Shown here: one piece after another, positions 1-8,696 of the stretch
How the letters are laid out: each line of letters opens with the position of its first letter
How positions within the stretch are numbered: position 1 is the stretch's first letter
NCBI GenBank assembly: GCA_902778455.1
Contig: CACYXR010000020.1
Coordinates: 1-36,558 of the forward strand
DNA from: an uncultured Selenomonadaceae bacterium
GTDB lineage: Bacteria > Bacillota > Negativicutes > Selenomonadales > Selenomonadaceae
Direction of reading: 5' to 3'
DNA length: 36,558 nt
Program-made: the position numbers and the translations under genes
The notes under the pieces: model-generated
What the model saw: the letters and a program-made list of their open reading frames with translations, nothing else
The model's database searches: none
Told to the model about the DNA's origin: nothing

Positions 1-310
1 GCAGGGATTAGGTGGGTGTTGCTTTGTCTCCCAAAATCCTGCCCCAAAGGAGCTGATTCTTTAAAAATTACCTCTTGACTTTGTACCATTAGACTTTCAT
101 AAATGTCGTCGCTCAAACTTTCACTCTGAAAATTATACCATTTTCCCAAACGGAGACCAAGACTGTCTTTGTGTTATTTTTCCGGTCGTTTTCGCGTACG
201 GCAGAGTATGGGAGGGGAAGAATCGTGTCAGGATTCGAGGTGCCCTTGAAATAGTGAGGCTCATTGGCGTTTTTTATATGAATAGTTTAAGCTTTTGATT
301 TGTTTTACAA
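1..310. other. Non-coding left edge
   Basis: No supported gene is visible here on either strand. The only clear signals are a leftward promoter at 132-160 and the start of a terminator at about 311. The leftward transcript would leave the window and cannot be identified. Composition is lower in GC than the coding flanks. Confidence 0.5.
132..160 (-). promoter_or_regulatory. Leftward sigma-A promoter candidate
   Basis: On the minus strand a -35 TTGGTC (155-160) and a perfect -10 TATAAT (132-137) are separated by 17 bases. Transcription would begin near 125 and run off the left edge. The downstream sequence has no gene with a ribosome-binding site, so the product could be a non-coding RNA or a gene outside the window. 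Confidence 0.45.
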
Positions 311-350
311 AAAATAACGACTGTGTTTTTTAGCGTAGTCGTTATTTTTT
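311..350. terminator. Intrinsic terminator
   Basis: A perfect stem pairs 311-322 with 337-348 (core AATAACGACT / AGTCGTTATT). It is flanked by A residues on the left and a T run on the right, so it could work in both directions. It insulates the following symporter promoter from upstream transcription. Confidence 0.8.
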
Positions 351-379
351 TTGCACGACAAAAATAGATGTGCTATAAT
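351..379 (+). promoter_or_regulatory. Promoter of the AGCS symporter
   Basis: -35 TTGCAC (351-356), 17-base spacer, -10 TATAAT (374-379). It lies directly after the terminator and 57 bases before the symporter start. Confidence 0.8.
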
Positions 380-435
380 GCTGTTTGTGTTAATTACTAT
401 TGTCCACGATACGCGGACACAGGAGGGGTTTATTT

Positions 436-1791
436 ATGGAAGGTTTGGTTCCGATGCTGGACAGCATCGACTCGATCGTCTGGGGGCCGCCGCTGATTGC
501 GCTCTTGGTCGGCACGGGCATTTATCTGACCGTGCGCCTCGGATTGATCCAGGTGTTTCGGCTGCCGTTGGCGCTGTCATTGATTGCCGGGGCAAAAAAT
601 CGCGGCGAGGGCGACGTCACCAGCTTCAAGTCGCTTTGCGTGGCGCTGTCGGCGACCGTCGGCACAGGCAATATCGTCGGCGTCGCGACGGCGGTGAAGG
701 TCGGCGGGCCGGGGGCGCTGTTCTGGATGTGGATAGCGGCGTTTTTCGGCATGGCGACAAAATACGCGGAAGGTTTGCTTGCGATCAAGTATCGATCGAA
801 GGACGAGAACGGCGAGGTGGCCGGCGGACCGATGTATTACATCCTGAACGGTATGGGTGAGGCGTGGAGGCCTCTCGCTGCCTTCTTCGCCGCTGCCTGT
901 ATCCTGGTCGCGTACTTCGGTATTGGAACGTTCCCGCAGGTCAACGCGATTGTCGATTCGGTCAATCTGACCTTTGGCGTCTCGAAGGTGGCGACGGACG
1001 CGGTGCTGACTATACTGGTGGCGGCGGTGACGCTGGGCGGCCTCAAGAGCATCGCGAGCGTCGCCGACAAGATTGTGCCGTTCATGTCCGCTGTGTATAT
1101 CGTGCTGGGCGTCGGTATGATCATCGCGCACATCGGCGACGTGCCGGCGGCCATCAGCATGATTTTGTCCGACGCGTTCACGGGCCATGCGGCGATGGGC
1201 GGCTTCGCCGGATCGACGATGATGATGGCGATGAAGAACGGGATCGCCCGCGGCGTGTTTTCCAATGAATCCGGCCTCGGTTCCGCGCCGATTGCCGCCG
1301 CCGCCGCGAAGACAAACTGGCCGGCGGAGCAGGGGTTGATCTCGATGACGGGCACGTTTATCGACACGATCATCATCTGCTCGATGACAGGCCTGGCGCT
1401 GATTTTCACCGGCGTCTGGTGCGGCGACGCCGTCGGCGCGCAGATGACGGCCAGCGCATTCGCGGCGTCGTTCGGCCCGTCGGGCGCGGTGGTGCTGACG
1501 CTTTCGCTGGTGCTGTTCGCGTTCACGACGATCCTGGGTTGGAATTATTACGGCGAGCGGGCGGTGGTCTTCCTGTTCGGCACGAAAGGGCTGATGCCTT
1601 ATCGGGTTATTTTCATCGCGCTGATCGCTTCCGGCGCGTTTTTGAAACTTGAGGCAATCTGGATTCTTGCCGACATCGTGAACGGTCTGATGGCAATCCC
1701 GAACCTGATCGCGCTGATCATGCTTTCGTCGGTTATCGTCTCGGAGACGAAGCTCTATATGGAGCACAGGAAACTTCACGGCGACGAGTAA
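436..1791 (+). CDS. AGCS-family sodium:amino-acid (alanine/glycine) symporter
   Basis: This 451-residue integral membrane protein belongs to the alanine-or-glycine:cation symporter family (AgcS/AlsT type), which imports small neutral amino acids with sodium across the cytoplasmic membrane. Visible support is the N-terminal opening with a WGPP motif, the conserved segment ATVGTGNIVGVATAV, GGPMYYI, and the hallmark NESGLGSAPIAAAAAKT, all typical of the family, plus about ten hydrophobic helices. The ATG at 436 is preceded by AGGAGGGG at 421-428. An in-frame start 36 bases upstream has no such site and adds a hydrophilic tail, so I reject it. The gene stands alone with its own promoter and ends at a bidirectional terminator shared with the convergent neighbour. 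Substrate specificity cannot be read from sequence. Confidence 0.92.
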   Translation: MEGLVPMLDSIDSIVWGPPLIALLVGTGIYLTVRLGLIQVFRLPLALSLIAGAKNRGEGDVTSFKSLCVALSATVGTGNIVGVATAVKVGGPGALFWMWIAAFFGMATKYAEGLLAIKYRSKDENGEVAGGPMYYILNGMGEAWRPLAAFFAAACILVAYFGIGTFPQVNAIVDSVNLTFGVSKVATDAVLTILVAAVTLGGLKSIASVADKIVPFMSAVYIVLGVGMIIAHIGDVPAAISMILSDAFTGHAAMGGFAGSTMMMAMKNGIARGVFSNESGLGSAPIAAAAAKTNWPAEQGLISMTGTFIDTIIICSMTGLALIFTGVWCGDAVGAQMTASAFAASFGPSGAVVLTLSLVLFAFTTILGWNYYGERAVVFLFGTKGLMPYRVIFIALIASGAFLKLEAIWILADIVNGLMAIPNLIALIMLSSVIVSETKLYMEHRKLHGDE

Positions 1792-1800
1792 TGGAAACAA

Positions 1801-1845
1801 AAAACGCGGCGACTTCGCTGTTTTGCGGAAGTCGCCGCGTTTTTG
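1801..1845. terminator. Bidirectional terminator between convergent genes
   Basis: A 12-bp perfect stem pairs 1805-1816 with 1828-1839 (CGCGGCGACTTC / GAAGTCGCCGCG), with an A run on the left and a T run on the right. It serves both the symporter and the convergent spermidine-synthase-like gene. Confidence 0.88.
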
Positions 1846-1846
1846 A

Positions 1847-3430
1847 CTATAGGGCGTTTTTCAGTCCCTCGAATCCTTCGCGTCGGTAGATTCCTTTATA
1901 GTATTGCAGCTCCTCCCGGATGATTCCGTCGAGGGCTCTCATTCCGAGGGGCTCCACCGGGGCCTTGTCGTCTGTCAGCGGCTCTCCGATCCGCGCCGGG
2001 GACTGCCAGTTGGCCGCGACGCGGCGCATCAGCGCAGACAGTTCGTTGTCCTGCAATTTTGACGCGAGCTGCGGCAATTTGTCCAGCGTCGCTTCGTCCC
2101 GCGCGGCGAACAGCGCGAGATTGGTGCCGTTCTCGACGGCTACGGTGCGGATGGCCGGGAAAACGGCGGCAATGGTGGCAATCAGCCGTTCGTTGATGTT
2201 GCCCGCGCCGCCTGCGCGCATATTGAGATTCACGGCCATGACGCCGCCGGGGGCGAGATGCTGTTCCACGAGCCGGAAGAATTCCACCGAGCTCATCTGG
2301 AACGGGATGGTGATGTCGCGGAAGGCGTCCACCATGATGACGTCATAACGGTTTTTGTCCATTTGCAGATATGCGCGTCCGTCGTAAGCGACGACGGGGA
2401 TTTCTTCGGGCAGTTCGAAATATTTTCGCGAGAGCGCGATGATCTTTTCGTCGATTTCGACGCCGAGGGCGCTCGATGACGGGAAATAGCGGCGGCACTG
2501 TTCGGCAAAGGTGCCCGTGCCCATGCCGAGGATCAGGACGTTTCCGCCTTTTGTCAGCGTCGGGGCGGCCAGTGCATAGTCGAAATACATACCGGTCAGA
2601 GAGCCGTCCTTGACGCGTTTCGACTGGACGCTGAACATCACGCTGGTCGAAAAGGTTGTCGTCTTTTCATCGTCCTTGACCTGCAAATAATTATAGACCG
2701 ATTCTCCCTCGTAGGCCAGCGCCGTTTCCCAAAAGGCGGGACTGCTGTTCGCGCCGAGTAGCGCACAGGCGAGATACACAAGCAGCGATAGCGTGCGAAG
2801 GCGTTTTTCTGTGCCCGTGGCAAAGTAATAGCCGAGGCCCAGCATCAGAAGGACGCCCGCGAAAATCAGGAAGGTCGCCGCGGTGCCCGCCGCCGGGATT
2901 GTTACAAAGGTGGGAAGGAAGGTGCCGATGATGCTGCCCGCCGTATTGAAGGCACCGAGATTGCCGACGACGCGCCCATTCTCGTCAAGACTGTCAGTCG
3001 CGTACTTGACGAGGGACGGTGTGACGGTGCCGAGCAAAAGCAGCGGGAAGACGAAGACCGCCAGGCAGGACAGGAAAGCTGCCGCTATGAGGAGATTCGT
3101 TTCTATCGCGACAATCAAAAGACCGGATATTAAAGCGATGACGTATTTTCCCAGCACGGGAATCGCGGCAATCCAAAGCGCGGCGAAAATCAGGCGGCGG
3201 TAGAGATGCGCCGGATCCGGGTCGCGGTCGGCGAGGCGCCCGCCCCAGATGTTGCCAAGAGCCAGGGCGATCATGATGACGCCGATGATGATGGTCCAGA
3301 CGATTTGCGACGCGCTGAAATACGGCGCCAGAAGGCGGCTCGCGCCGATCTCGACGGCCATGACCGCCATGCCGGAGAAGAACGCCGTCGCGTACAGATA
3401 TGTTTTGCTTTTCAGCAAGCCTGTTTCCAT
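1847..3430 (-). CDS. Fused membrane / spermidine-synthase-like methyltransferase-fold protein
   Basis: The 527-residue protein has a hydrophobic N-terminal half (about residues 10-225, six or more helices, starting FFSGMAVMAVEIGASRLLAP) and a soluble C-terminal half resembling spermidine synthase. The cofactor-binding glycine motif VLILGMGTGTFAEQC is near residue 295, followed by GVEIDEKII, a VVAYDGRAYL segment and IMVDAFRDITIPFQM. This architecture is the widespread 'fused MFS/spermidine synthase' group. Transfer of an aminopropyl group is the canonical reaction of the soluble fold, but most fused members are uncharacterised, so activity on polyamines is only inferred. Polyamines decorate peptidoglycan in Selenomonas-type bacteria, which makes a role in that pathway possible but unproven. 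The start has GGAAGG just upstream. The gene diverges from the OGT-like gene. Confidence 0.85.
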   Translation of the reverse strand: METGLLKSKTYLYATAFFSGMAVMAVEIGASRLLAPYFSASQIVWTIIIGVIMIALALGNIWGGRLADRDPDPAHLYRRLIFAALWIAAIPVLGKYVIALISGLLIVAIETNLLIAAAFLSCLAVFVFPLLLLGTVTPSLVKYATDSLDENGRVVGNLGAFNTAGSIIGTFLPTFVTIPAAGTAATFLIFAGVLLMLGLGYYFATGTEKRLRTLSLLVYLACALLGANSSPAFWETALAYEGESVYNYLQVKDDEKTTTFSTSVMFSVQSKRVKDGSLTGMYFDYALAAPTLTKGGNVLILGMGTGTFAEQCRRYFPSSSALGVEIDEKIIALSRKYFELPEEIPVVAYDGRAYLQMDKNRYDVIMVDAFRDITIPFQMSSVEFFRLVEQHLAPGGVMAVNLNMRAGGAGNINERLIATIAAVFPAIRTVAVENGTNLALFAARDEATLDKLPQLASKLQDNELSALMRRVAANWQSPARIGEPLTDDKAPVEPLGMRALDGIIREELQYYKGIYRREGFEGLKNAL

Positions 3431-3573
3431 ATTGCGCCTTCCTTTCTGTATATATCCTTTTTATTCGTGAAAAAAGGCGTTTTTCCTTTGCGTTTTGGAA
3501 AACTTTTTCAGGAAAGAGGATTTTTTTCGCGCGTGGAGAAACTCTAATATATATTGTTAAAATTAGCGCAATC

Positions 3574-5343
3574 ATGGCGGTGGAAGATATGGAATCGGCG
3601 AAACAGACAAGCAAGGAAGAATGGCTGGAGACGGCTGCGCGCTTTTGCCATGACGGCGACTTCAAAGGCATGCGCGCCTGTGCGAGGGAAATTCTCGCCC
3701 ACGATCTTGACGATGTGGACGGGCAGGCGCTGTTCGCGCAGGCGTCGTTGTACCTCGGCGAGGAGGAGACGGCGGAGGGGATCGTGCGCCGTCTTTGGGA
3801 CGCTGCGCCGGGACATTTTCGGCTGCTGTTGGTGGCGGGGGAACTTCACGCGCTGCGGTTTGAGATGCGGCAGGCCATCAATGTGCTGAAACGGCTTTGG
3901 AATGTCGGCCAGTCGCGGATGGGCGAAATTGCGTCTTACGACCTCGCGATTCTGGAACGCGCGGGGAGGATGTTGACGGATGCTTGCTATCTTCTCGCGC
4001 GTCCCGATGAGGCGGCGGAATATCTTTTTGAGCTGGTGGGGATTGTTCGCGATCCGCAGGCGAAGGAGGAGCTTTACAGCAAGGCGCTGTTCCTTTTGAA
4101 TTACCGCGCGGAGGGACAGACGGATCGCATACGCCGCGAGGGGATCAACAGTTTTTTCGGCGCGAAGGTTACGATGCCGCATACGCGGCCCTCGTCGGTG
4201 CCCGACAGGAAAATGCGGATCGGCTATATTTCACCCGACTTTCGGGAGCATGCCGTCGCGAATTTCCTTTCGCCCTTTGTCCGCAATTTCGCGAAGCTTG
4301 ACTTCAACGTGTTTTGCTATATGACCGGCGCTTCGGACAATATCACCCAGCGGTTCAAACGGAGCGCGGTGAATTGGCGCGACCTCCATGAATTGCCGCC
4401 AATGGAGGCGGCGCGCCGCATTTACCGGGATCATGTGGATATTCTTGTGGATTTCTCGGGGCATTCGCAAGGGTCGAGCATTCCGATTCTTACCTATCGG
4501 CCGGCGCCGATTCAGGTCGTGGGGGTTGGCGACGTCGGCTCCACAGGGCTTCGGGAGGTCGATTATTTTCTGACCGACGGCTACTGTTCGCCGCCGGACC
4601 GTCCGTCGTCGGAGTTTTCTGAGCGGCCTGCGCGGCTTCAGGATTGTCATCTTTGTTACGACCCGACGATTCTGCGTTCCCTGCCGGAGCCGGGCGTTGA
4701 GCCGCCCGCGCAGAAAAACGGTTTTGTGACCTTCGGCAGCTTCAACAATTTCGCGAAAGCGAGCAGGGAGACGCTGGTTCTTTGGCGTTCCGTGCTGGAA
4801 GCGGTACCGCGGTCGAAACTCGTCATCAAAGGGAAAATCGCTTCGGTGCCCGACGGCGAGGAAGAGGCAACGGCGAGGCTTTCCGGCGTCGGTATCGACA
4901 TGGATCGGGTGGAATTCCGCCCGTACAGTCCCGATTATCTGGAACAATATCGCGACATCGACATCGCGCTGGACACAACGCCGTTTACCGGCGGGCTTAC
5001 GACATGCGAGGCACTGGTGATGGGCGTTCCCGTGATTTCGCTGAAGGGCGCGACGCATGCTGCGCGCATGGGGGCCAGCATTCTGGAAAATGCGGGATTG
5101 CCGGAGCTTGTTGCCGCCAACGGGCTGGAATATGTCAGAAAGGCAGCGCGCATCGCCGGTTCTATGCCGATCCTTGTGAAATTCCACGGCGGATTGCGGG
5201 AAGTTGTAAAGGGATCGAGGCTGATGGACGCGAAACACTATATGCGAAATGTCGAGACGCTGTACCGCGAGCTTTGGCAGGTATATTGCACGGGAGGGCC
5301 TAAAAAGCCCAATGAGGCGCGGAAATTTTTTCATGGGATGTGA
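3574..5343 (+). CDS. TPR / O-GlcNAc-transferase-type (GT41) glycosyltransferase
   Basis: The protein (589 residues from ATG 3574) has an N-terminal helical, TPR-like region (first about 190 residues) and a C-terminal SPINDLY/OGT-type catalytic region. Family marks are KMRIGYISPDFREHAV, DILVDFSGHSQGSS, YRPAPIQVVGVGDVGSTG, the YFLTDGYCSPP segment, FGSFNNFAKAS, and DTTPFTGGLTTCEALVMGVP, which forms the UDP-sugar site. Such enzymes transfer GlcNAc or a related sugar to Ser/Thr of proteins in the cytoplasm. Flagellin is a common bacterial target and a large flagellin lies at 17443, but the link is inference. ATG 3589 is an alternative start with a GGTGG-like site just before it. Longer in-frame extensions overlap the divergent promoter region and lack a ribosome-binding site. 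A -10-like TATATT at 3550-3555 precedes the gene. Confidence 0.85.
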   Translation: MAVEDMESAKQTSKEEWLETAARFCHDGDFKGMRACAREILAHDLDDVDGQALFAQASLYLGEEETAEGIVRRLWDAAPGHFRLLLVAGELHALRFEMRQAINVLKRLWNVGQSRMGEIASYDLAILERAGRMLTDACYLLARPDEAAEYLFELVGIVRDPQAKEELYSKALFLLNYRAEGQTDRIRREGINSFFGAKVTMPHTRPSSVPDRKMRIGYISPDFREHAVANFLSPFVRNFAKLDFNVFCYMTGASDNITQRFKRSAVNWRDLHELPPMEAARRIYRDHVDILVDFSGHSQGSSIPILTYRPAPIQVVGVGDVGSTGLREVDYFLTDGYCSPPDRPSSEFSERPARLQDCHLCYDPTILRSLPEPGVEPPAQKNGFVTFGSFNNFAKASRETLVLWRSVLEAVPRSKLVIKGKIASVPDGEEEATARLSGVGIDMDRVEFRPYSPDYLEQYRDIDIALDTTPFTGGLTTCEALVMGVPVISLKGATHAARMGASILENAGLPELVAANGLEYVRKAARIAGSMPILVKFHGGLREVVKGSRLMDAKHYMRNVETLYRELWQVYCTGGPKKPNEARKFFHGM

Positions 5344-5376
5344 CTTTTTCTCTATGTGTATATTTTGCGAAAACTA

Positions 5377-5405
5377 TTGCACTTTCTTTTTCGATTCGTT
5401 ATAAT
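5377..5405 (+). promoter_or_regulatory. Promoter of the YjfB-like gene
   Basis: -35 TTGCAC (5377-5382), 17-base spacer, -10 TATAAT (5400-5405), about 40 bases before the TTG start. Confidence 0.78.
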
Positions 5406-5445
5406 ACAGGAAATATCTTCGCGATGAGAAAGGGAGTGAGGCAGT

Positions 5446-5634
5446 TTGGATTTGAGCATGAGCATCGCGGCTCTCAGCGTCGGCATGGCCGAGGCTAGGA
5501 CGCAGCAGCAGCTGGGGATTTCCGTACTCAAGGAGGCGATGGAAGCGAGCGGCGAAAACGTGATGGAGCTTATGGAAGGAATCTCGGCGAGCCTTGATCC
5601 TGCTCTTGGCGCGACGGTAGATATCATGGCCTGA
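5446..5634 (+). CDS. YjfB-family putative motility protein
   Basis: The 62-residue peptide begins MDLSMSIAALSVGMAEARTQ, carries a QLGISVLKEAMEASGE core and ends in a small hydrophobic stretch. This matches the YjfB-like putative motility protein family found in flagellated Firmicutes, whose molecular role is unknown. The TTG start at 5446 is chosen because GGGAGTGAG sits about 9 bases upstream; an ATG at 5458 would drop the conserved first residues. It has its own strong promoter and is followed after 64 bases by a zinc-ribbon gene, possibly co-transcribed. Confidence 0.75.
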   Translation: MDLSMSIAALSVGMAEARTQQQLGISVLKEAMEASGENVMELMEGISASLDPALGATVDIMA

Positions 5635-5698
5635 TTTCTGCTGTCGGGAGGAATTGACAGCGGGGATTTGCAAGACGAAAGGTAAGGGGATTTTTTTC

Positions 5699-5983
5699 AT
5701 GGCTTTTGAAGACAAAACGTTAAAGTGCAAGGACTGCGGCAAAGATTTCATCTTCAGCGCAGGCGAGCAGGAGTTTTACGCGGAGAAGGGCTTCGAGAAC
5801 GAGCCGGCTCGCTGCCGTGATTGCCGCGACAAGCGTCGCCGCAGCCGTGACAACGGCGAAGAGCGCCAGATGTTCACGGTGGTCTGCGCGGACTGCGGAC
5901 AGGAGACACAGGTTCCGTTCCAGCCGAAGGATGACCGTCCGGTTTATTGCCGCGACTGCTTCAGCAAGCATCGCTCCCGCTGA
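5699..5983 (+). CDS. Small zinc-ribbon protein (two CxxC pairs per half)
   Basis: A 94-residue, highly charged protein with four CxxC pairs: CKDC near residue 10, CRDC near 39, CADC near 62 and CRDC near 85. The first half (LKCKDCGKDFIFSAGEQEFY) matches the probable zinc-ribbon family zf-trcl, and the second half repeats a CxxCG...VYCRDCF zinc-ribbon. It is likely a cytoplasmic nucleic-acid- or protein-binding zinc protein; no specific function is known to me. The ATG at 5699 follows AAGGTAAGGGGA. A 45-base in-frame extension exists but lacks a ribosome-binding site. A hairpin lies downstream. Confidence 0.82.
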   Translation: MAFEDKTLKCKDCGKDFIFSAGEQEFYAEKGFENEPARCRDCRDKRRRSRDNGEERQMFTVVCADCGQETQVPFQPKDDRPVYCRDCFSKHRSR

Positions 5984-6051
5984 TTCGTCGGGAGTGAAAG
6001 AGGCGGCACGTGCCTGACGTTTTGAGACATAAAACGAAAAACTGTGCATTG

Positions 6052-6077
6052 CAGCCCGGCTTGTCCGGGCTGTCTTT
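6052..6077 (+). terminator. Probable terminator after the zinc-ribbon gene
   Basis: A perfect 8-bp stem (CAGCCCGG at 6052-6059 with CCGGGCTG at 6065-6072) is followed by a short, imperfect T-rich stretch (TCTTTAT). Termination may be partial, leaving read-through into the binding-protein gene. Confidence 0.6.
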
Positions 6078-6130
6078 ATGATGAAGCTGATGTTTCATCA
6101 CGAGATTAAAGAAAGGGAACGGTGAATGAA

Positions 6131-6910
6131 ATGAAAAGATTTATGACATTGTGCCTGATTGCGTTGCTTGCGCTGGCGACCCTTGCGGCCGGCTGCGGCG
6201 GCGGAAAGAAGGACGACAATGCGTCTCAGAAGACGGAAAAAGTGCTTCGCATTGGAACGAACGCGGACTTTGCACCGTTTGAGTTCCAGGACGTCAACGG
6301 AAAGGAATATCAAGGCTTTGATATGGACCTGATCCGCGCCGTTGCGAAGGAAATGGGCTACAAAGCGGAAATCCAGAACATCAACTTTGACGGCCTGATC
6401 CCGGCGCTTGAGGCGGACAACCTTGACGTCATCATTTCGGGCATGACGATCAACGACGAGCGCAAGAAGAAGGTTGACTTCTCCGACCCGTACTACAAGT
6501 CCGGCCTCTCCATCATCGTAAAGAAGGATGACAAGTCCATCAACAAGTTCTCCGACCTGAAGGGCAAGAAAGTCGCCGTGCAGATCGGCACCACCAGTGC
6601 GATGGAGGTAAAGAAGATTGAGGGCGCCGAGGTCAAGGAGTTCAACAGCTCCGCCGACACGTTCCTTGAGCTGAAGGCCGGCGGCGTCGACGCCGTCGTC
6701 AACGATCGCCCGGTCAACGATTATTACATCCTGAAGAGCGGCGTCACCGACGTCCGCCGCCTCGAGGAACTCCTGACTTCCGAGGATTACGGCATCGCTT
6801 CCTCGAAGAAGAAACCGGAAATGAAGAAGCAGCTCGACGCCGCGCTGAAAAAGCTTCATGACAACGGCGAGTACGACAAGATCTTCAAGAAATGGTTCGG
6901 CAACGGCTGA
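6131..6910 (+). CDS. Amino-acid ABC transporter substrate-binding lipoprotein
   Basis: The protein (259 residues from ATG 6131) has a signal peptide ending in the lipobox LAAGC, so it is likely a lipid-anchored extracytoplasmic binding protein. The mature part follows family 3 of solute-binding proteins for polar amino acids: LRIGTNADFAPFEF, GFDMDLIRAVAKEMG, NFDGLIPALEADNLDVIISGMT, RKKKVDFSDPYY, and a C-terminal KLHDNGEYDKIFKKWFG. It would deliver a polar amino acid (perhaps glutamine, arginine or cystine) to the permease/ATPase encoded just downstream. GTG 6122 is an alternative start, but GGTGA at 6121-6125 is well placed for ATG 6131. The gene is separated from its partners by a terminator and a new promoter, which would allow higher expression of the binding protein. 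Confidence 0.92.
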   Translation: MKRFMTLCLIALLALATLAAGCGGGKKDDNASQKTEKVLRIGTNADFAPFEFQDVNGKEYQGFDMDLIRAVAKEMGYKAEIQNINFDGLIPALEADNLDVIISGMTINDERKKKVDFSDPYYKSGLSIIVKKDDKSINKFSDLKGKKVAVQIGTTSAMEVKKIEGAEVKEFNSSADTFLELKAGGVDAVVNDRPVNDYYILKSGVTDVRRLEELLTSEDYGIASSKKKPEMKKQLDAALKKLHDNGEYDKIFKKWFGNG

Positions 6911-6927
6911 TTGCCGAAATAATAAGG

Positions 6928-6955
6928 CCGCCGCGCATTTGCGCGGCGGTTTTTT
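6928..6955 (+). terminator. Intrinsic terminator
   Basis: Nine-base-pair GC stem (CCGCCGCGC at 6928-6936, GCGCGGCGG at 6941-6949), four-base loop and a six-T tail. Ends the binding-protein transcript. Confidence 0.9.
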
Positions 6956-7064
6956 CATGGAAGCATTTTTTCACGAAAAAGAGAAAAAATGTTTTACGTG
7001 AAACAAACGAACATAACATGAAAAATAAATGAAAGATGCCTTGCGGAATTTGCGTGGTTTTTTG

Positions 7065-7093
7065 TTGCTTATTTGATTCCGTTGAAATATAAT
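7065..7093 (+). promoter_or_regulatory. Promoter of the permease-ATPase pair
   Basis: -35 TTGCTT (7065-7070), 17-base spacer, -10 TATAAT (7088-7093). An inverted repeat TTTCACG (6969-6975) / CGTGAAA (6997-7003) lies upstream and might be an operator, but that is speculative. Confidence 0.7.
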
Positions 7094-7133
7094 AGATTAA
7101 ATTTTGTTTTATTCTCCAAAGTGGGTGAAGCGA

Positions 7134-7799
7134 TTGGAAATGAATTTTGAGCTGATGTGGCAGGCGATGCCGCTCCTTTTGACGGGGGCGGGCGTGACGG
7201 TGCAGATTACTGCGCTGTCCGTGATGATCGGCATTGTTATCGGGCTTTTTGTTGGCGTTGCACGTATTTCGACGTACCAGATCATTCATTTGATTGCGGC
7301 GGTGTACGTCGATTTTTTGCGCGGGACGCCGCTCCTCGTGCAGATTTTTCTCGTGTATTTCGCGCTGCCCGTGGTAACCGGTCAGCGGATTGATCCATTC
7401 ATTGCGGCAATTGCGGCTTGCAGTATCAACAGCAGCGCTTATGTGGCCGAGATTTTCCGCGCGGGCATCCAGTCCATCGACGCGGGGCAGATGGAGGCCG
7501 GGCGGTCATTGGGCATGAGCTGGATGCAGACGATGCGCTATATTATCGTTCCGCAGGCGGCGCGGCGCGTAATTCCGCCGCTGGGCAACGAGTTCATCGC
7601 GCTTTTGAAGGATTCGTCGCTGGTGTCGGTCATTGGTTTCGAGGAACTGACGCGGCGCGGTCAGTTGATTATCGCGCGTACATACGCGTCGCTGGAAATT
7701 TGGCTTTGCGTCGCGATTATCTATCTGGTGATGACGGTCTCGATTTCGCGGCTTGTCGCATGGCTCGAACGGAGGTACAAGATCGATGATCAGCGTTAG
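7134..7799 (+). CDS. Amino-acid ABC transporter permease (HisM/GlnP family)
   Basis: A membrane protein of about 221 residues with roughly five helices. It carries the permease signature [15 protein letters not shown] near the N-terminal third and the EAA-type loop [43 protein letters not shown], which docks on the ATPase. TTG 7134 is favoured because GGGTGA at 7123-7128 is 5 bases upstream; ATG 7140 ([10 protein letters not shown]) is almost equally possible. The stop overlaps the ATPase gene start by 14 bases, so the two are translationally coupled. Together with the binding protein at 6131 they form a complete polar amino-acid importer. Confidence 0.92.
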   Translation: MEMNFELMWQAMPLLLTGAGVTVQITALSVMIGIVIGLFVGVARISTYQIIHLIAAVYVDFLRGTPLLVQIFLVYFALPVVTGQRIDPFIAAIAACSINSSAYVAEIFRAGIQSIDAGQMEAGRSLGMSWMQTMRYIIVPQAARRVIPPLGNEFIALLKDSSLVSVIGFEELTRRGQLIIARTYASLEIWLCVAIIYLVMTVSISRLVAWLERRYKIDDQR

Positions 7800-8502
7800 A
7801 AATTTGAGAAAGTCTTTCGGTTCCGTCGAGGTGCTGAAGGGCATCGATCTCGATATCGCGGAAAAAGAGGTCGTCGTAATTATTGGTCCGTCGGGCAGCG
7901 GCAAGTCGACGCTGCTCCGCTGCATCAATTATCTTGAACAGCCGACCAGCGGCGAGATTGTCGTGGACGGCATGAAACTGGGCGAAACGGATATTAACAA
8001 GGTTCGTGCCGAGGTCGGCATGGTGTTCCAACGGTTCAATCTGTTCCCACACATGACGGTGATGGACAATATCACGCTGGCGCCGATGAAAGTGCGCGGC
8101 GTTTCCAAAGAAGAGGCGGAGGCGGACGCACTCCGGCTTTTGGAGAAGGTCGGACTGGCCGACCGCGCGGCGGCGTACCCGGAGCAGCTTTCCGGCGGTC
8201 AGCAGCAGCGCGTGGCGATAGCGCGGGCTTTGGCCATGAAGCCGAAGGTGATGCTTTTCGACGAGCCTACCTCGGCTCTCGATCCGGAAATGGTCAAGGA
8301 AGTTCTTGAAGTTATGAAGGAATTGGCGCGGGAAGGCATGACGATGGCGGTGGTGACCCACGAGATGGGGTTCGCCCGTGAGGTGGGCGACCGGGTGCTG
8401 TTCGTCGATTATGGCGTGATTCTCGAGCAGGGGACGCCGGAGGAGATTTTCAGCCATCCGAAGGAAGAAAGGATGCAGGAGTTCCTGTCCAAAATTTTGT
8501 GA
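7786..8502 (+). CDS. Amino-acid ABC transporter ATP-binding protein (GlnQ family)
   Basis: The 238-residue ATPase has Walker [11 protein letters not shown]-loop [13 protein letters not shown], signature [15 protein letters not shown], Walker [14 protein letters not shown] and switch histidine [11 protein letters not shown], all in the polar-amino-acid subfamily pattern. The ATG at 7786 follows GGAGG at 7771-7775; a longer in-frame version would lie inside the permease gene and is rejected. It energises import by the permease. No terminator with a clear U-tract follows, although an inverted repeat TCCTACA/TGTAGGA lies at 8522-8546. Confidence 0.95.
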   Translation: MISVRNLRKSFGSVEVLKGIDLDIAEKEVVVIIGPSGSGKSTLLRCINYLEQPTSGEIVVDGMKLGETDINKVRAEVGMVFQRFNLFPHMTVMDNITLAPMKVRGVSKEEAEADALRLLEKVGLADRAAAYPEQLSGGQQQRVAIARALAMKPKVMLFDEPTSALDPEMVKEVLEVMKELAREGMTMAVVTHEMGFAREVGDRVLFVDYGVILEQGTPEEIFSHPKEERMQEFLSKIL

Positions 8503-8607
8503 TGCTTTGTTTCCGTTTTAGTCCTACAAAGGGAACCGATGTAGGAAAATTCTCCTAACCGAAGAATTGTATTCAAATGTGACAGTTGCAACATTTTTCA
8601 GTTTTAT

Positions 8608-8636
8608 TTGACACGACCATAGAACACGCCTATAAT
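8608..8636 (+). promoter_or_regulatory. Consensus promoter of the cold-shock gene
   Basis: Perfect -35 TTGACA (8608-8613), 17-base spacer, perfect -10 TATAAT (8631-8636). It is followed by a leader of about 53 bases, in line with a strongly expressed cold-shock gene with a regulatory 5' leader. Confidence 0.88.
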
Positions 8637-8696
8637 ATGAACTAGTTTTAGGGAGAACATTGCGTTCATCATGTTTTTAGGAGGAGAGTTTCAGTT

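Noticed and set aside
1..45. T-box or 6S RNA signature
   Set aside because: The GGTGGG-like words do not fit the T-box AGGGTGGNACCGCG core, and the 6S fold could not be supported within the visible part.
577..1800. Long minus-strand open frame opposite the AGCS symporter
   Set aside because: Basic, Arg/His-rich translation typical of antisense frames in GC-rich genes; no ribosome-binding site; lies fully on a clear family gene.
4231..5334. Minus-strand frame opposite the OGT-like gene
   Set aside because: Shadow of the codon bias of the real gene; no motif and no start signal.
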